64,000 nucleotides of DNA from Paraliobacillus ryukyuensis (GCF_003315295.1 NZ_QNRI01000010.1:51389-115388), one strand, 5' to 3'; shown: positions 1 to 9,280, counted from the first letter of the stretch. Translations and numbers: made by a program. The notes: generated from the letters alone by a model not told the origin.

Positions 1-64
1 CTGGTTGAATTACTATGTATACCAAGAGACGCCATATACGTGGGACTGAATATATAACTAAGGC

Positions 65-117
65 GTCATTCAAACGAACGTTAAAAAGTGATACGTAAAA
101 ATGTTCGTTTGAATGAC
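65..117. repeat. Perfect 15-bp inverted repeat (hairpin)
   Basis: Arms at 65-79 (GTCATTCAAACGAAC) and 103-117 are exact reverse complements around a 23-base loop. It lies just beyond the stop of the leftward UbiA gene. No U-tract follows in the leftward direction, so it is at best an atypical terminator; it could be a 3' stabilising hairpin or an operator for something off the left edge. Confidence 0.6.
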
Positions 118-129
118 TAATAATTACAT

Positions 130-1071
130 TTAAAAAAGTAGCGAAATAATCATAATGAGACCAAAGCTTAGATGTAATTTATTAGTTTTTGGAACAAGTG
201 CGCTTTCATTTACAGCAACTAAACGATAGCTTTTCCATGCTAACGGAACTGTAAACAAAACAAATAAAGCATAAAAAGGAAGTATCTTAATCCAGACAAA
301 TATGATTACAAGAAGATAGCTTGCTGCCAGTAATCCTATGTATAAATTTCTACCAAAGATGTAACCAAACCTAACTGTTAATGTTTGAATACCAAGTTTA
401 CCATCACGTTCAAAATCTCTTAATTCATTGCTTAACATTAACGCTGGTATTAACAAACTTACAGGTAGACTTAACAATACTGGTGACCAAGAAAAACTAC
501 CTGCAAAAACAACATAAGCTCCATATACCATAAGCGGCCCCATCAATAAGAAAGAAAGTGGGGTTCCTAACCCTCTTTTTTTATACACGATTGGTTCTCC
601 TGTATACGAATAACTACCAATCATTCCTAAAATACCTACAATTAAAACTTCTTTAGTACCAAAGTAAAGTAAGAGCAGCCCTAGCAATCCAGTTGCACCA
701 AAACAAGCCATACCAAATAAAAATATAAAAATATCAAATAGTGTGCGTTGTTTCCCTAAAAAATGATACTTTTTCACACTTTGTGGTCGATATTTATATT
801 CACACTCAAAATAATCATTGATTAAATTTGCCCCCGTTTGTACGAAGATTCCAGCCAGGGTAACTAAACAGATTTTAAGTAAATCGTAAACTAATTGACC
901 TGTTTGAAAAAGAAAACCATTATGATAGGCAATGACTATCCCAATCGTAGTTGAATAAATAGCTAAAGTTAGTGATAATGGTCTTGTAGCAATAAACACT
1001 TCATAGATTGTTTTTTTTGATATTTTTGGAATGCTTGTCACAAAATCTTGAAGAATCAATTTATATTCCAT
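130..1071 (-). CDS. UbiA-family prenyltransferase (MenA-like)
   Basis: Predicted integral-membrane prenyltransferase of the UbiA superfamily, which attaches a polyprenyl chain to an aromatic acceptor such as 1,4-dihydroxy-2-naphthoate. It has 313 residues, close to the usual MenA length, with about eight hydrophobic segments. The first metal/diphosphate motif is NDYFECEYK (N85-D86), a degraded form of the usual NDYxDxxxD with Glu at 89. The second motif, NELRDFERD (D219, D223), and the following GIQTLTVRFG stretch are well kept. It is divergent from an ABC importer, with 221 bases between them. It may be a menaquinone enzyme or a paralogue acting on another acceptor. The fold assignment is firm; the substrate is not. 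Confidence 0.85.
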   Translation of the reverse strand: MEYKLILQDFVTSIPKISKKTIYEVFIATRPLSLTLAIYSTTIGIVIAYHNGFLFQTGQLVYDLLKICLVTLAGIFVQTGANLINDYFECEYKYRPQSVKKYHFLGKQRTLFDIFIFLFGMACFGATGLLGLLLLYFGTKEVLIVGILGMIGSYSYTGEPIVYKKRGLGTPLSFLLMGPLMVYGAYVVFAGSFSWSPVLLSLPVSLLIPALMLSNELRDFERDGKLGIQTLTVRFGYIFGRNLYIGLLAASYLLVIIFVWIKILPFYALFVLFTVPLAWKSYRLVAVNESALVPKTNKLHLSFGLIMIISLLF

Positions 1072-1292
1072 ATAATTCCTTCCCCTCTCTGACTTTGTTC
1101 ATTCTTTCACTTCATTTGATTATTGTCAATATTTTTTAAGAAACAAACGCCTTTATATAGATTTTTCTGTTCACAAAACATTCATGATATCCCCTTTAAA
1201 TGTTCAACTTTTCACATTGAAATGTATATTATATTTAATTAAAATAAGTACATATGTGAGATAAATATTTTTTTGAAAAGGAGAATTTCCAT

Positions 1293-2234
1293 ATGAAATA
1301 CATGAGGTTTACTAGTTTTATTATTTTATTATTATTTTTTATAACTGCTTGCTCTTCGGAAACAAGTAATAATAATCAGCAATCAGATAAAATTGAAAAA
1401 GAGGAAACGGTTTCTTTATCAATTGGCTTGATGCCAGCTGTGGATGCTGCCCCCATTCTTCTAGCAGAAAAAGAAGGCTATTTTGACGATTTAAACCTTG
1501 ATTTAGATGCTAAAATCTATACAAACGCAAACAATCGTCAAAGTGCCATTCAAGCAAACGAACTGGACGGAACAATGACTGACCTTATTGCCTATATCAA
1601 TAATAAACACAATGGATTCGATACAAAAATTGTTACAAGCACAGACGGTAGCTTTGCTTTTCTAGTCGGCGATAACTTTGAACAAAAGGGACGAAAAAAA
1701 TTAGGGATTATGGAAGTCAGTGTATCCAATTATTTAGCAGATCATTATGTTGCGAAAGACTATAATATAGAAAAAGTTTACATTCCAGAAATTCCAACAC
1801 GATTAGAAATGGTCCAGACTGAGCAATTAGATATTGGTTTCTTCCCAGAACCAATCGCCTCCAACGGTGAAGTTGCCGGTTTAACAAAGCTCATCTCAAT
1901 CACAGATGATGACGGTTATATGCCTGAAGCAATGGTATTTACTACAAAAGCATTAAATGAAAAAAGAGAAGCAATACAACGATTTATTAAAGGCTATAAT
2001 CAAGCCGTGAATGCAATTAATAGCGATGATACATTAGCTAGAGAAGTATTAATTGAAGCAATTGATCTAAAACCAGAAATTCAAGATTTAATTACTTTGC
2101 CAACCTATCATCAAGCTCGAATTCCTAGTGAAGAATATATGAATAAAATCATAACGTGGGTGGAAGAAGCACAAAAAATTCAAACAAACTTAAAGTATGA
2201 TGAGATGATTGCTAAGGAATATACGGAGTCATGA
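1293..2234 (+). CDS. NMT1/THI5-type ABC transporter substrate-binding lipoprotein
   Basis: Extracellular solute-binding lipoprotein of 313 residues. The signal peptide ends in a lipobox (ITAC, Cys near 20), followed by a Ser/Asn-rich linker. The mature part begins SIGLMPAVDAAPILLAEKEGYF, the N-terminal pattern of NMT1/THI5 and SsuA-like binding proteins for pyrimidines, sulfonates and similar aromatics. AAAAGGAG precedes the ATG. It overlaps the ATPase gene by four bases (ATGA), so the three genes form one operon. No thiamine riboswitch is visible upstream. The ligand is unknown; the divergent prenyltransferase suggests an aromatic precursor, which is only inference. Confidence 0.85.
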   Translation: MKYMRFTSFIILLLFFITACSSETSNNNQQSDKIEKEETVSLSIGLMPAVDAAPILLAEKEGYFDDLNLDLDAKIYTNANNRQSAIQANELDGTMTDLIAYINNKHNGFDTKIVTSTDGSFAFLVGDNFEQKGRKKLGIMEVSVSNYLADHYVAKDYNIEKVYIPEIPTRLEMVQTEQLDIGFFPEPIASNGEVAGLTKLISITDDDGYMPEAMVFTTKALNEKREAIQRFIKGYNQAVNAINSDDTLAREVLIEAIDLKPEIQDLITLPTYHQARIPSEEYMNKIITWVEEAQKIQTNLKYDEMIAKEYTES

Positions 2235-2968
2235 TTGACGTACATAATTTAGTTGTACAGTACGGACAAACAAAAATATTAAACAATCTAAATATGCAGG
2301 TTAAAAGAAATGAAAGTTGTGCCATTATTGGTCCTTCTGGCTGCGGTAAAACAACTCTATTATATCAACTTGCAGGCCTTCGAAAACCCAATGAAGGAAA
2401 GATTATTATTAATGGGACAACATTAACTGACATCAGAGATAAAACAGGGGTCATCTTACAAAATTATGGTTTATTACCTTGGAAAACAGTTTGGGATAAT
2501 GCAGGTTTAGGTCTTAAACTTAGGGGTTTTTCTAAAAATCATCGAGATAATGTAGTTAAAATGATTTTAACTGAACTAAATGTTTACCAACAACGTCGTC
2601 AATATCCGACTCAGTTGAGTGGAGGTCAGCAACAACGAATAGCAATTGCTAGAGCTATCTCAATTGAACCAGACATATTACTAATGGATGAACCATTTTC
2701 TGCATTAGATGCCATCACAAGAGAGTCCTTACAAGACCTCATGATTAAGCTTTATCATCAAAAACAGTTAACCATTGTCCTTATTACACATAATATTGAA
2801 GAAGCAGTATTTTTAGGTGAAAAAATAATTATCATGCACCCTTCCAATGGTACAATAAAAAAAATCATTGATAACCCTCATTTTGGTGATAAAGCTTTTC
2901 GTAATACTACTGATTTTCATAAGTTATGTGTGGAAGTTCGTAGTGAAATGGCAGGAAGACCATCATGA
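2231..2968 (+). CDS. ABC transporter ATP-binding protein (nitrate/sulfonate/thiamine-precursor type)
   Basis: Cytoplasmic ATPase of the importer. It shows Walker A GPSGCGKTT (about residues 34-42), Q-loop ILQNYGLLPW, signature LSGGQQQR, Walker B ILLMDEPFSALD and a switch His in ITHNIEEA. The QNYGLLPW form of the Q-loop is typical of the SsuB/TauB/ThiZ branch. The 245-residue length is usual. Start and stop overlap both neighbours by four bases, indicating translational coupling. Confidence 0.92.
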   Translation: MIDVHNLVVQYGQTKILNNLNMQVKRNESCAIIGPSGCGKTTLLYQLAGLRKPNEGKIIINGTTLTDIRDKTGVILQNYGLLPWKTVWDNAGLGLKLRGFSKNHRDNVVKMILTELNVYQQRRQYPTQLSGGQQQRIAIARAISIEPDILLMDEPFSALDAITRESLQDLMIKLYHQKQLTIVLITHNIEEAVFLGEKIIIMHPSNGTIKKIIDNPHFGDKAFRNTTDFHKLCVEVRSEMAGRPS

Positions 2969-3738
2969 TAATACGATATCTTAAACAATTCAAAACGATA
3001 TACGCAAGTTTATTTGTTCTAATTATCTGGTATATATTGCATTTAATTATTAAATCCAATATAATTCCAAATCCATTTCAAACAATTTTAGTTTTTATTC
3101 AATTATTACAAGATGACTTATTGATTCATTTAGCAGTAAGTCTCACTAGAATTGTCTTTTCTATCATCATTGCTGTTTTTTGTGGAGGAACCATTGGTTT
3201 ATACTTAGGTATGCATGAGAAGTACGATTTATTTTTTGGACCAGTCATCTACTTACTGTTCCCCTTGCCAAAAATCGCATTTTTACCAGTGTTTATGATT
3301 TTATTTGGACTTGGAAATACATCAAAAATTGTATTAATAACCACAATTATTTTCTTTCAAATTTTAGTTACTACTAGAGATAGTACCAAAGGATTAAGTA
3401 GAGAAATCTTTTATTCGATTTCATCACTAGGTGCAAATAAATGGCAAATATATAAACATGTTGTGATACCTGCTGCTTTACCTAAATTATTTACTGCCTT
3501 GCGGATTAGTATTGGTACTAGTATTTCTGTGTTATTCTTTGCAGAAAATTACGCTACAACATACGGCATAGGATATTTTATTATGGATAGTTGGACTCGA
3601 GTGGATTATGTGGAAATGTTTGCTGGTATTATTGCCATTAGTTTACTAGGTTTATTTATATTTAAAATCATTGATTATGCAGAAAGGTATTTCTGTAAAT
3701 GGGCGCTTTTAGAAAAGAAAGACTCGGCTTTATTTTAG
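2965..3738 (+). CDS. ABC transporter permease (BPD-type)
   Basis: Inner-membrane permease of 257 residues with about six hydrophobic segments. The cytoplasmic EAA-type loop reads SSLGANKWQIYKHVVIPAALP near residues 151-171, where the coupling helix contacts the ATPase. It resembles SsuC/ThiX permeases. It is the last gene of the operon; an 87-bp MITE and then a bidirectional terminator follow. Confidence 0.9.
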   Translation: MIIRYLKQFKTIYASLFVLIIWYILHLIIKSNIIPNPFQTILVFIQLLQDDLLIHLAVSLTRIVFSIIIAVFCGGTIGLYLGMHEKYDLFFGPVIYLLFPLPKIAFLPVFMILFGLGNTSKIVLITTIIFFQILVTTRDSTKGLSREIFYSISSLGANKWQIYKHVVIPAALPKLFTALRISIGTSISVLFFAENYATTYGIGYFIMDSWTRVDYVEMFAGIIAISLLGLFIFKIIDYAERYFCKWALLEKKDSALF

Positions 3739-3752
3739 CACGAAAAAAATTG

Positions 3753-3839
3753 GGTTCTGTCAAATGTGGAGGGGCGATTTCACTCCACCATCTCTTTTTC
3801 TTGATGGAGCAGAAAGCCCACCACATTTAGTATAGAGCC
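3753..3839. mobile_element. Short MITE with ISL3-like inverted ends
   Basis: An 87-bp element with imperfect inverted ends. The left end reads GGTTCTGTCAAATGTGG; the right end, read inward on the other strand, is GGCTCTATACTAAATGTGG then TGGGC. The GGCTCT-(N)-AAATGTGG pattern resembles ISL3-family terminal repeats. No transposase is present. The interior contains a small CCATC/GATGG hairpin. Flanks are A/T-rich (AAAAATTG left, AAATTTTC right), so a target duplication cannot be confirmed. Confidence 0.55.
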
Positions 3840-3863
3840 AAATTTTCAAGAATACTTTATGTT

Positions 3864-3911
3864 AAAAAAACGAACAATACACGGGTTACATGTAATTGTT
3901 CGTGTTCTTTT
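3864..3911. terminator. Bidirectional terminator between ABC permease and rlmN
   Basis: CGAACAAT (3871-3878) pairs with ATTGTTCG (3895-3902), flanked by an A-run on the left and a T-rich stretch on the right. It therefore suits both the rightward ABC operon and the leftward rlmN gene. Confidence 0.7.
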
Positions 3912-3919
3912 TACTGTCT

Positions 3920-4984
3920 TTAATTTACTTTCTTCATTTGCTTACTGCGCAATTGGCCACAAGCTGCATCAATATCTGACCCTTGTTCCACACGAACACC
4001 ACACTTGATACCCGCGTTTAATAGGGTTTCATAGAACGTAAGAATCGCTTCTTTCTCACTTCGGTCATATTGGTTATGCTCTGCAACCGGATTATAAGGA
4101 ATTAAGTTCACATAAGAAAGATGCTTTTTATTTTTTAGTAACTTAGCAAGTTGTAAAGCCTCTTCTTTATGATCATTTACACCTTTTAACAAGATGTATT
4201 CAAAGGTAATACGACGATTGTTATTTTCTAAATAGTAATCAATCGAATCCATCACTTTTTTAATCGGGAACGCCTTATTAATTTTCATAATTCTTGTTCT
4301 TAATTCATCATTTGGCGCATGAAGGGAAACCGCTAAATTCACTTGGAGGTCCTCATCAGCAAACGTTCGGATTTTGTGTGCTAATCCGCTTGTGGATATT
4401 GTGATATGGCGTGCACCAATAGAAAGCCCTTGTTGATCATTAACCACTCGCACGAAGTCCATCGTATTATCATAATTATCAAATGGTTCTCCAATACCCA
4501 TCACAACGATATGACTAACACGTTCGTCTTTACCTTGTTCGTCTAAGTGGTGCTGCACTTTCATGATTTGTTCTACTATTTCACCAGAAGATAAATCACG
4601 ATTTTTCTTTAATAAGCCACTCGCACAAAACGTACAACCGATATTGCAACCAACCTGTGTCGTCACGCAAACGGATAAACCATAAGAGAAACGCATTAAC
4701 ACTGTCTCAATTAAATTACCATCTGCAAGTTTAAATAAGAATTTAATCGTTCCGTCTTTGGATTCCTGTTTAATTTCTTCTTCTAATGTCTCAATATAGA
4801 AATTCTCTTCTAATAAAGTAAGACACTCTTGATTTAAATTATGCATTTCTGGAAATGATTTTACACGTTTCTTATATAACCAATCCCAAACCTGTTTGGC
4901 TCTGAATTTTTTTTGACCTTGTGCTTCCAACCATTCCATCATCTGTGTTTTCGTCAATCCATATATGGATTTTTTCTTATTCAT
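3920..4984 (-). CDS. rlmN: RlmN-type 23S rRNA adenine-C2 methyltransferase (radical SAM)
   Basis: Radical-SAM enzyme expected to methylate C2 of A2503 in 23S rRNA and a tRNA adenine. The [4Fe-4S] motif is C113-NIG-C117-TF-C120. The two methyl-transfer cysteines are present: C106 in [10 protein letters not shown] and C342 in DAACGQL. The SAM-binding stretch [10 protein letters not shown] and the 354-residue length fit RlmN. After the cluster the sequence reads [11 protein letters not shown], unlike the common ASTLGGLKRNL, so this may be a lineage-specific second copy. Cfr (C8 methylation, drug resistance) is less likely because the rest follows RlmN. A single-gene unit by layout. Confidence 0.9.
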   Translation of the reverse strand: MNKKKSIYGLTKTQMMEWLEAQGQKKFRAKQVWDWLYKKRVKSFPEMHNLNQECLTLLEENFYIETLEEEIKQESKDGTIKFLFKLADGNLIETVLMRFSYGLSVCVTTQVGCNIGCTFCASGLLKKNRDLSSGEIVEQIMKVQHHLDEQGKDERVSHIVVMGIGEPFDNYDNTMDFVRVVNDQQGLSIGARHITISTSGLAHKIRTFADEDLQVNLAVSLHAPNDELRTRIMKINKAFPIKKVMDSIDYYLENNNRRITFEYILLKGVNDHKEEALQLAKLLKNKKHLSYVNLIPYNPVAEHNQYDRSEKEAILTFYETLLNAGIKCGVRVEQGSDIDAACGQLRSKQMKKVN

Positions 4985-5123
4985 GATAAACCCTCACTCA
5001 TTTATTTAAATTAATAAACATTAATACCGTTACTATACTACCGACAAAAGTGCCATCTATCAAGTTTAACATCGCTTTTTATGTGTCGTCTACACTACTT
5101 TTTAAATTTTTTTCAGTAAAAGT

Positions 5124-5152
5124 TTGCTTTATCCTCATTAACTTGTTATAAT
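5124..5152 (+). promoter_or_regulatory. Sigma-A promoter of cold-shock gene
   Basis: TTGCTT (5124-5129), 17-base spacer, TATAAT (5147-5152). Transcription would start near 5159 and leave a leader of about 118 bases, as is usual for cold-shock genes. The first bases of the leader form a hairpin, TTTTGT-TCG-ACAAAA, at 5164-5178. Confidence 0.8.
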
Positions 5153-5277
5153 GAATTTAGCTATTTTGTTCGACAAAACACCTTCAAGTTAATTGCAACG
5201 TGAAAGTTTTCGTTTTGAAGCATGAGCAAGAATAGTAATACATTGTGTGGATCGACCACACTAGGAGGAAAAGTAAT

Positions 5278-5478
5278 ATGGCACAAGGTACAGTTAAATG
5301 GTTCAATGCAGACAAAGGGTTTGGATTTATTGAAGTAGAAGGACAAGACGATGTATTCGTACACTTCTCTGCTATCCAAGGCGAAGGCTTTAAAACACTT
5401 GAAGAAGGTCAAAGCGTAACATTCGATATCGAAGAAGGTAACCGCGGACCACAAGCTGCTAACGTTGAAAAAAACTAA
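5278..5478 (+). CDS. Cold-shock protein (CspA family)
   Basis: A 66-residue single cold-shock domain that binds single-stranded RNA/DNA as an RNA chaperone. RNP1 is KGFGFIEV (residues 13-20) and RNP2 is VFVHF (26-30). The start is set by AGGAGG shortly before the ATG and by the conserved N-terminus [10 protein letters not shown]; the longer upstream frame has no such support. The gene is monocistronic, with a strong promoter, a long leader and a strong terminator. Confidence 0.97.
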   Translation: MAQGTVKWFNADKGFGFIEVEGQDDVFVHFSAIQGEGFKTLEEGQSVTFDIEEGNRGPQAANVEKN

Positions 5479-5491
5479 TAACAGCTAGTAA

Positions 5492-5530
5492 TAAAAAAAT
5501 GAACCAGATAATCTGGTTCATTTTTTTTTA
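5492..5530. terminator. Bidirectional terminator after cold-shock gene
   Basis: AATGAACCAGAT pairs with ATCTGGTTCATT around a very small loop, with an A-run before and eight or more T after. It lies between two convergent genes. Confidence 0.9.
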
Positions 5531-6601
5531 TGTTTTTTTCGAATGCTGCCAATGTGCACCTTCATCCATATGTGCAAAAGCAATGTCAGTATCAACTTGA
5601 CCAGTCACTTTGTCTTGCATTAATTGCTGTCCTTTTTGTAATTTGTCAAAATCAATTATGGTTGGCACTTGATTATTGCCTAAAGCAATCCACAACTTCT
5701 TTTCATTTGGGAAATAAGCCGTCGTGTGGATAGTTCCAGCCCAGTTTTTATACTCCTTAGAAAAAATATTATTCTCTTCATTATTTAATAAACGGAATGC
5801 TTCTTCCGCATTAGCTAATCTATTTGATTGAGCCGCAAGGAGTTGTTCTCTCCTAATTGAATCCACTAAGTAATGACGGTTTTCATCCTTTTGCATCACA
5901 AAATGATTGGTACAGTAGGATGCTGCTCGAACAGTCACGTCTCTAGGTGAAGCTTCAACAACATAACTTTCGCCAGACCGATCATAAATAATATAGCTAA
6001 ACGAATGGCGATGAGGGATGTTTTTTAATAATTGTATAGCCTCTCTCACGTTCGCACATGTCTCAAGTACGAAACGGCCAATCATCCCACAAATAAATCC
6101 TTCAGCTGGACGTTTACGGTGCATAAAATTATAACCCATCACCAGCCCTTTTTCATTCATGCCACCAGACCGTCCTGTAATACGTTGTGTCGCTCCAAAT
6201 GTTGTATAGCCACCATCACTTGGCTGATAAAAGACAAACCTTCCATCATAAGTCTTTGGATGATAGTCATAGTTACGAATAAAATAATTTTCTCCAGTTA
6301 AAATAGAGCATCCTGACTTTACATAGTCCAACCGATAGCCACCAAATTCTTGTAGAGTTTGGGACATATCCCATTCTAAACCATCTTTCAGACCTTCCAA
6401 CTCCTGCCATAGCTGCGGTGCAATTTCTTCAATTGCTTCTTTTGTTTCTTGCACGCTTATCGTAAAACGTGGTTTACGTGTCTTCCATTGTTTTAAGCGA
6501 TTTCTTACATATGGTCCATTTTTTAATTCCAGACCTTGATTGTGCCCAAAGGCATAATGATTTCCTCGAAATTCAATCAAGTCAGCATAAATTGCTTTCA
6601 T
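5528..6601 (-). CDS. C45/choloylglycine-hydrolase-like Ntn amidohydrolase
   Basis: Predicted N-terminal-nucleophile hydrolase of the acyl-CoA:6-aminopenicillanate acyltransferase (peptidase C45) and linear-amide hydrolase group, acting on amide bonds. The block GCSILTG with C98 as likely nucleophile is followed by FIRNYDYHP; later blocks include RSGGMNEKGLVMGYNF and a C-terminal TIHTTAYFPNEKKLWIALG. It has 357 residues and no signal peptide. Family members are made as precursors cleaved before the Cys; here about 97 residues precede it. The physiological substrate is unknown. AAGAAGG precedes the ATG. Confidence 0.8.
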   Translation of the reverse strand: MKAIYADLIEFRGNHYAFGHNQGLELKNGPYVRNRLKQWKTRKPRFTISVQETKEAIEEIAPQLWQELEGLKDGLEWDMSQTLQEFGGYRLDYVKSGCSILTGENYFIRNYDYHPKTYDGRFVFYQPSDGGYTTFGATQRITGRSGGMNEKGLVMGYNFMHRKRPAEGFICGMIGRFVLETCANVREAIQLLKNIPHRHSFSYIIYDRSGESYVVEASPRDVTVRAASYCTNHFVMQKDENRHYLVDSIRREQLLAAQSNRLANAEEAFRLLNNEENNIFSKEYKNWAGTIHTTAYFPNEKKLWIALGNNQVPTIIDFDKLQKGQQLMQDKVTGQVDTDIAFAHMDEGAHWQHSKKT

Positions 6602-6635
6602 AATAACCCTTCTTTATAACTAAATGATAAAACAA

Positions 6636-7430
6636 CTACTTAGTAGTAGATAAAGGTAACCATTCTAGTACTTTCTGGATATGGTGATCCCAGTAGCCCC
6701 ATTCATGTGTTCCTGGATCAAAAGTGGTTTGTACAGCCAATTTGGTAGTGGTGCAAGCCTCTTTAAATGCAAGATTTTCTTGATATAAAAAATCTTCGGT
6801 TCCACAAGCTTGATAAATATTAGGAACCGCAAATTCTGATTGGTTTAATTGATTAACTAGATGTAATAGATCATGTTCTGTTCCTCTAATATCTTGATCC
6901 CCAAATACACGATAAAGCACCTCTGCTAACGGATTATTTTTATCCTGACTCTGGACGTGACTTGCAATATCTAACACCCCAGAGAGTGATGCTGCGGCAG
7001 CAAAGTGATCTGGTTTATGTAATGCCCATTTAAGCGCTCCATATCCCCCCATCGAAAGACCTGCAACGAAATTATCTTCCCGCTTATCAGAAAGGGGAAA
7101 AAATTGTCGCGCAACACGTGGAAGTTCTTCCGTTAAAAAAGTCCAATAGTTTCTTCCGTAGGCCATATCTGTATAGAAACTATGATCGCCATCCGGCATT
7201 ACGACCGCTAACCCAAGTTCAGACACATACCTTTCAATTGCGGTACGGCGTGTCCATATCGTATGATCATCACTAAAACCATGTAACAAAAACAAAGTAG
7301 GATAGACGGAACGATCCCCTGTTTTATTTTGCATCCCTATTTGATTAGATGTTTTTTCAGGTAAAAGTACGGTCATTGATGTACTCATCATTAATGTTTC
7401 CGAAAAAAAATCACATGTTATTCGTGCCAT
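6636..7430 (-). CDS. Alpha/beta-hydrolase esterase (EstA/esterase D-like)
   Basis: Cytoplasmic serine esterase of the esterase-D/S-formylglutathione-hydrolase-like group, 264 residues. The nucleophile elbow is GLSMGGYGA, the oxyanion region is LFLLHGFSDDHTIW, and the catalytic His is likely in GTHEWGYWDHH. In lactic acid bacteria close relatives (EstA) hydrolyse short-chain esters. It lies 34 bases upstream of the C45 hydrolase in the same direction, so the two may be cotranscribed. GAAAGGTG sets the start. Confidence 0.82.
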   Translation of the reverse strand: MARITCDFFSETLMMSTSMTVLLPEKTSNQIGMQNKTGDRSVYPTLFLLHGFSDDHTIWTRRTAIERYVSELGLAVVMPDGDHSFYTDMAYGRNYWTFLTEELPRVARQFFPLSDKREDNFVAGLSMGGYGALKWALHKPDHFAAAASLSGVLDIASHVQSQDKNNPLAEVLYRVFGDQDIRGTEHDLLHLVNQLNQSEFAVPNIYQACGTEDFLYQENLAFKEACTTTKLAVQTTFDPGTHEWGYWDHHIQKVLEWLPLSTTK

Positions 7431-7508
7431 TTCCTTATCACCTTTCCTCTTGAGTAATTTTCAATGCTATTTAGTTAGTATATTCCCTAAATTATCTTGA
7501 TATCTACA

Positions 7509-8981
7509 TCACGCTTTACTATCTAATAATTTTTTAAGTGACTTTTTTGTCTTCCTTGAGGTTAAGATATATAGTAAGTCTCCTGAATGAATATACGTAT
7601 CACCACTAGGAGTAATTAATTGTCCATCACGAATAATTCCATTAACTAATGTATCATCCGGAAAAGGAATATCATTTAACGTCTTGCCAATCACCCCATG
7701 GTCCGAATCAATTTGATATTCGACCATTTCCGCATTTGCTTTTCCTAGAGAGATTAATTCTAGCGTATGCATTGGTGGTGTTTTTTTCGGACCAAAAAGT
7801 GCTAATTTTTTTGCTAACACAGGTATGGTCGTGCCTTGTATTAAACAACTTGTTAAGACCACAAAGAAGACAACATTAAAAATTTGTTGACTACCAGTTA
7901 CATCAGCAAGTAATGGAAACGTTGCTAACACAATTGGTACAGCACCTTTCAGCCCTGCCCAAGAAAGAAATAGCAACTCTTTAGCTTTAAATTTCATTTT
8001 AAACGTACTAATAAACACTGCTACTGGGCGAGCTATTGCTATTAAAACAACAGAAACTGCTAAACCTTGCAGGATAATTTCCCAAGTGAATAGATCAGAT
8101 GGAAAAACTAATAACCCTAAAATAACAAACATCAAAATTTGCATCATCCACGCAAAACCTTCGGAAAAACGAAAGACAGAATAGCGATACGCGATATCTG
8201 CATTACCTATTATAATTGCTAGAATATAAACTGCTAATAGTCCACTACCATTTAATGATGCTGTTATGCCATAGGTTAATAATGCAAAAGCGATGGCAAA
8301 TAAAGGATAAAGTCCGCTGGAATCTAAATTAATTCGATTAAGAGCAGCCACTGTAAGTTTTCCAAAAAGATAGCCAAACAATAGCCCTAAACCCATCTGA
8401 AGAAAGAAAGTCAAAACAAGCAACAGGGCGTTAGTAGCTGGATTTGTAATCCATTCAATCATGGATACAGTTAAAAATACTGCCATCGGATCATTTGAAC
8501 CAGACTCCGCTTCTAATGTTGCACCAATTCTTTTTTGAATCGGTTGATCTTTTAATACTGCAAATACTGCAGCCGCATCGGTAGAGCCTACAATCGCTCC
8601 AAATAATAATGCAAGTTCCCAATCAATCGCTAATATGTACTTGGCAGCTACAGCAACCAACAATGTCGTAATGAAGACACCTAAAGTTGCAAGCGATAAG
8701 GCAGGCTTAATGATTGGACGTAAAGTGGGCCAATCCGTTTGAAGCCCACCTTCAAACAAGATAATAATTAAAGCGAACACCCCAATAATTTGTGCCATCC
8801 AGGCATTATTAAAGTATACTATTCCTAATGCATCACTCCCAATCAGCATTCCTATACCAATAAACAGGACTAAAGCGGGGACGCCCAATCGCGCAGAAAA
8901 TTTGGTCGTGATGACACCTGAAATGAACAATATTGCAATGAATAATACTACATAATGTGTTTGTGTAATCTCAGAGAACAT
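7509..8981 (-). CDS. K+/H+ antiporter with RCK-C domain (CvrA/NhaP2 type)
   Basis: Monovalent-cation/proton antiporter of the CPA family, 490 residues. About 12-13 hydrophobic segments span residues 5-395. The segment GSTDAAAVFAVL carries the acidic pair expected for ion exchange, and ALLFGAIVGSTDAAA matches the NhaP2/CvrA type. A C-terminal TrkA-C (RCK-C) regulatory domain follows (about 405-488, ending SGDLLYILTSRK). It likely extrudes K+ during osmotic downshift or pH stress. AAGGAAGG precedes the ATG; its own promoter lies between it and the small gene upstream. Confidence 0.88.
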   Translation of the reverse strand: MFSEITQTHYVVLFIAILFISGVITTKFSARLGVPALVLFIGIGMLIGSDALGIVYFNNAWMAQIIGVFALIIILFEGGLQTDWPTLRPIIKPALSLATLGVFITTLLVAVAAKYILAIDWELALLFGAIVGSTDAAAVFAVLKDQPIQKRIGATLEAESGSNDPMAVFLTVSMIEWITNPATNALLLVLTFFLQMGLGLLFGYLFGKLTVAALNRINLDSSGLYPLFAIAFALLTYGITASLNGSGLLAVYILAIIIGNADIAYRYSVFRFSEGFAWMMQILMFVILGLLVFPSDLFTWEIILQGLAVSVVLIAIARPVAVFISTFKMKFKAKELLFLSWAGLKGAVPIVLATFPLLADVTGSQQIFNVVFFVVLTSCLIQGTTIPVLAKKLALFGPKKTPPMHTLELISLGKANAEMVEYQIDSDHGVIGKTLNDIPFPDDTLVNGIIRDGQLITPSGDTYIHSGDLLYILTSRKTKKSLKKLLDSKA

Positions 8982-9139
8982 ATATTCCTTCCTTTTTTGC
9001 TGAGCATCTGTATGTATTTATATCTACCCGTTATGAAACCTTTCTACTTCAACAATATTAGTATTCGTTTATTTTACCGTAAAAATAAACGCAGTTAAAC
9101 TTATATGCATATTAGGATTTCTATTATTAGTTTAAAATA

Positions 9140-9177
9140 GAAAAGGGGCCACTAATCTAAGTTAGTGGCCTCTTTTT
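9140..9177. terminator. Terminator downstream of the 31-residue peptide gene
   Basis: GGCCACTAA (9147-9155) pairs with TTAGTGGCC (9162-9170), with A-rich sequence on the left and TCTTTTT on the right. In the leftward direction the stem is followed by CCCCTTTT. It separates the peptide gene from the antiporter gene. Confidence 0.8.
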
Positions 9178-9184
9178 GATAGTC

Positions 9185-9280
9185 TTACAAAAATGCAATT
9201 AACAAAGCAAGAACGATAATGATTGGCGTGAAAATGAAGAACCAGAAAAATAGTAAAAGAAGCGCTGCAATAATACTCAT
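9185..9280 (-). CDS. 31-residue hydrophobic peptide, probably sporulation-expressed
   Basis: A short frame encoding a single hydrophobic helix (M-SIIAALLLLFFWFFIFTP... ending LLIAFL) with almost no charged residues. AGGAGGGG lies seven bases before the ATG, an exact sigma-K-like promoter lies 44-70 bases upstream, and a strong terminator follows. The unit is complete, so expression is likely despite the size. It resembles no family I can name; by analogy with other tiny mother-cell peptides it may sit in the spore membrane or coat. Confidence 0.75.
   Translation of the reverse strand: MSIIAALLLLFFWFFIFTPIIIVLALLIAFL

Noticed and set aside
3920..4984. Cfr-type antibiotic resistance methyltransferase
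   Set aside because: Motifs around the cluster and the C-terminus follow RlmN rather than Cfr.
5161..5454. 97-codon frame opposite the cold-shock gene
   Set aside because: It is fully antisense to a strongly conserved gene and its own 5' part, has no ribosome site, and looks like a shadow.
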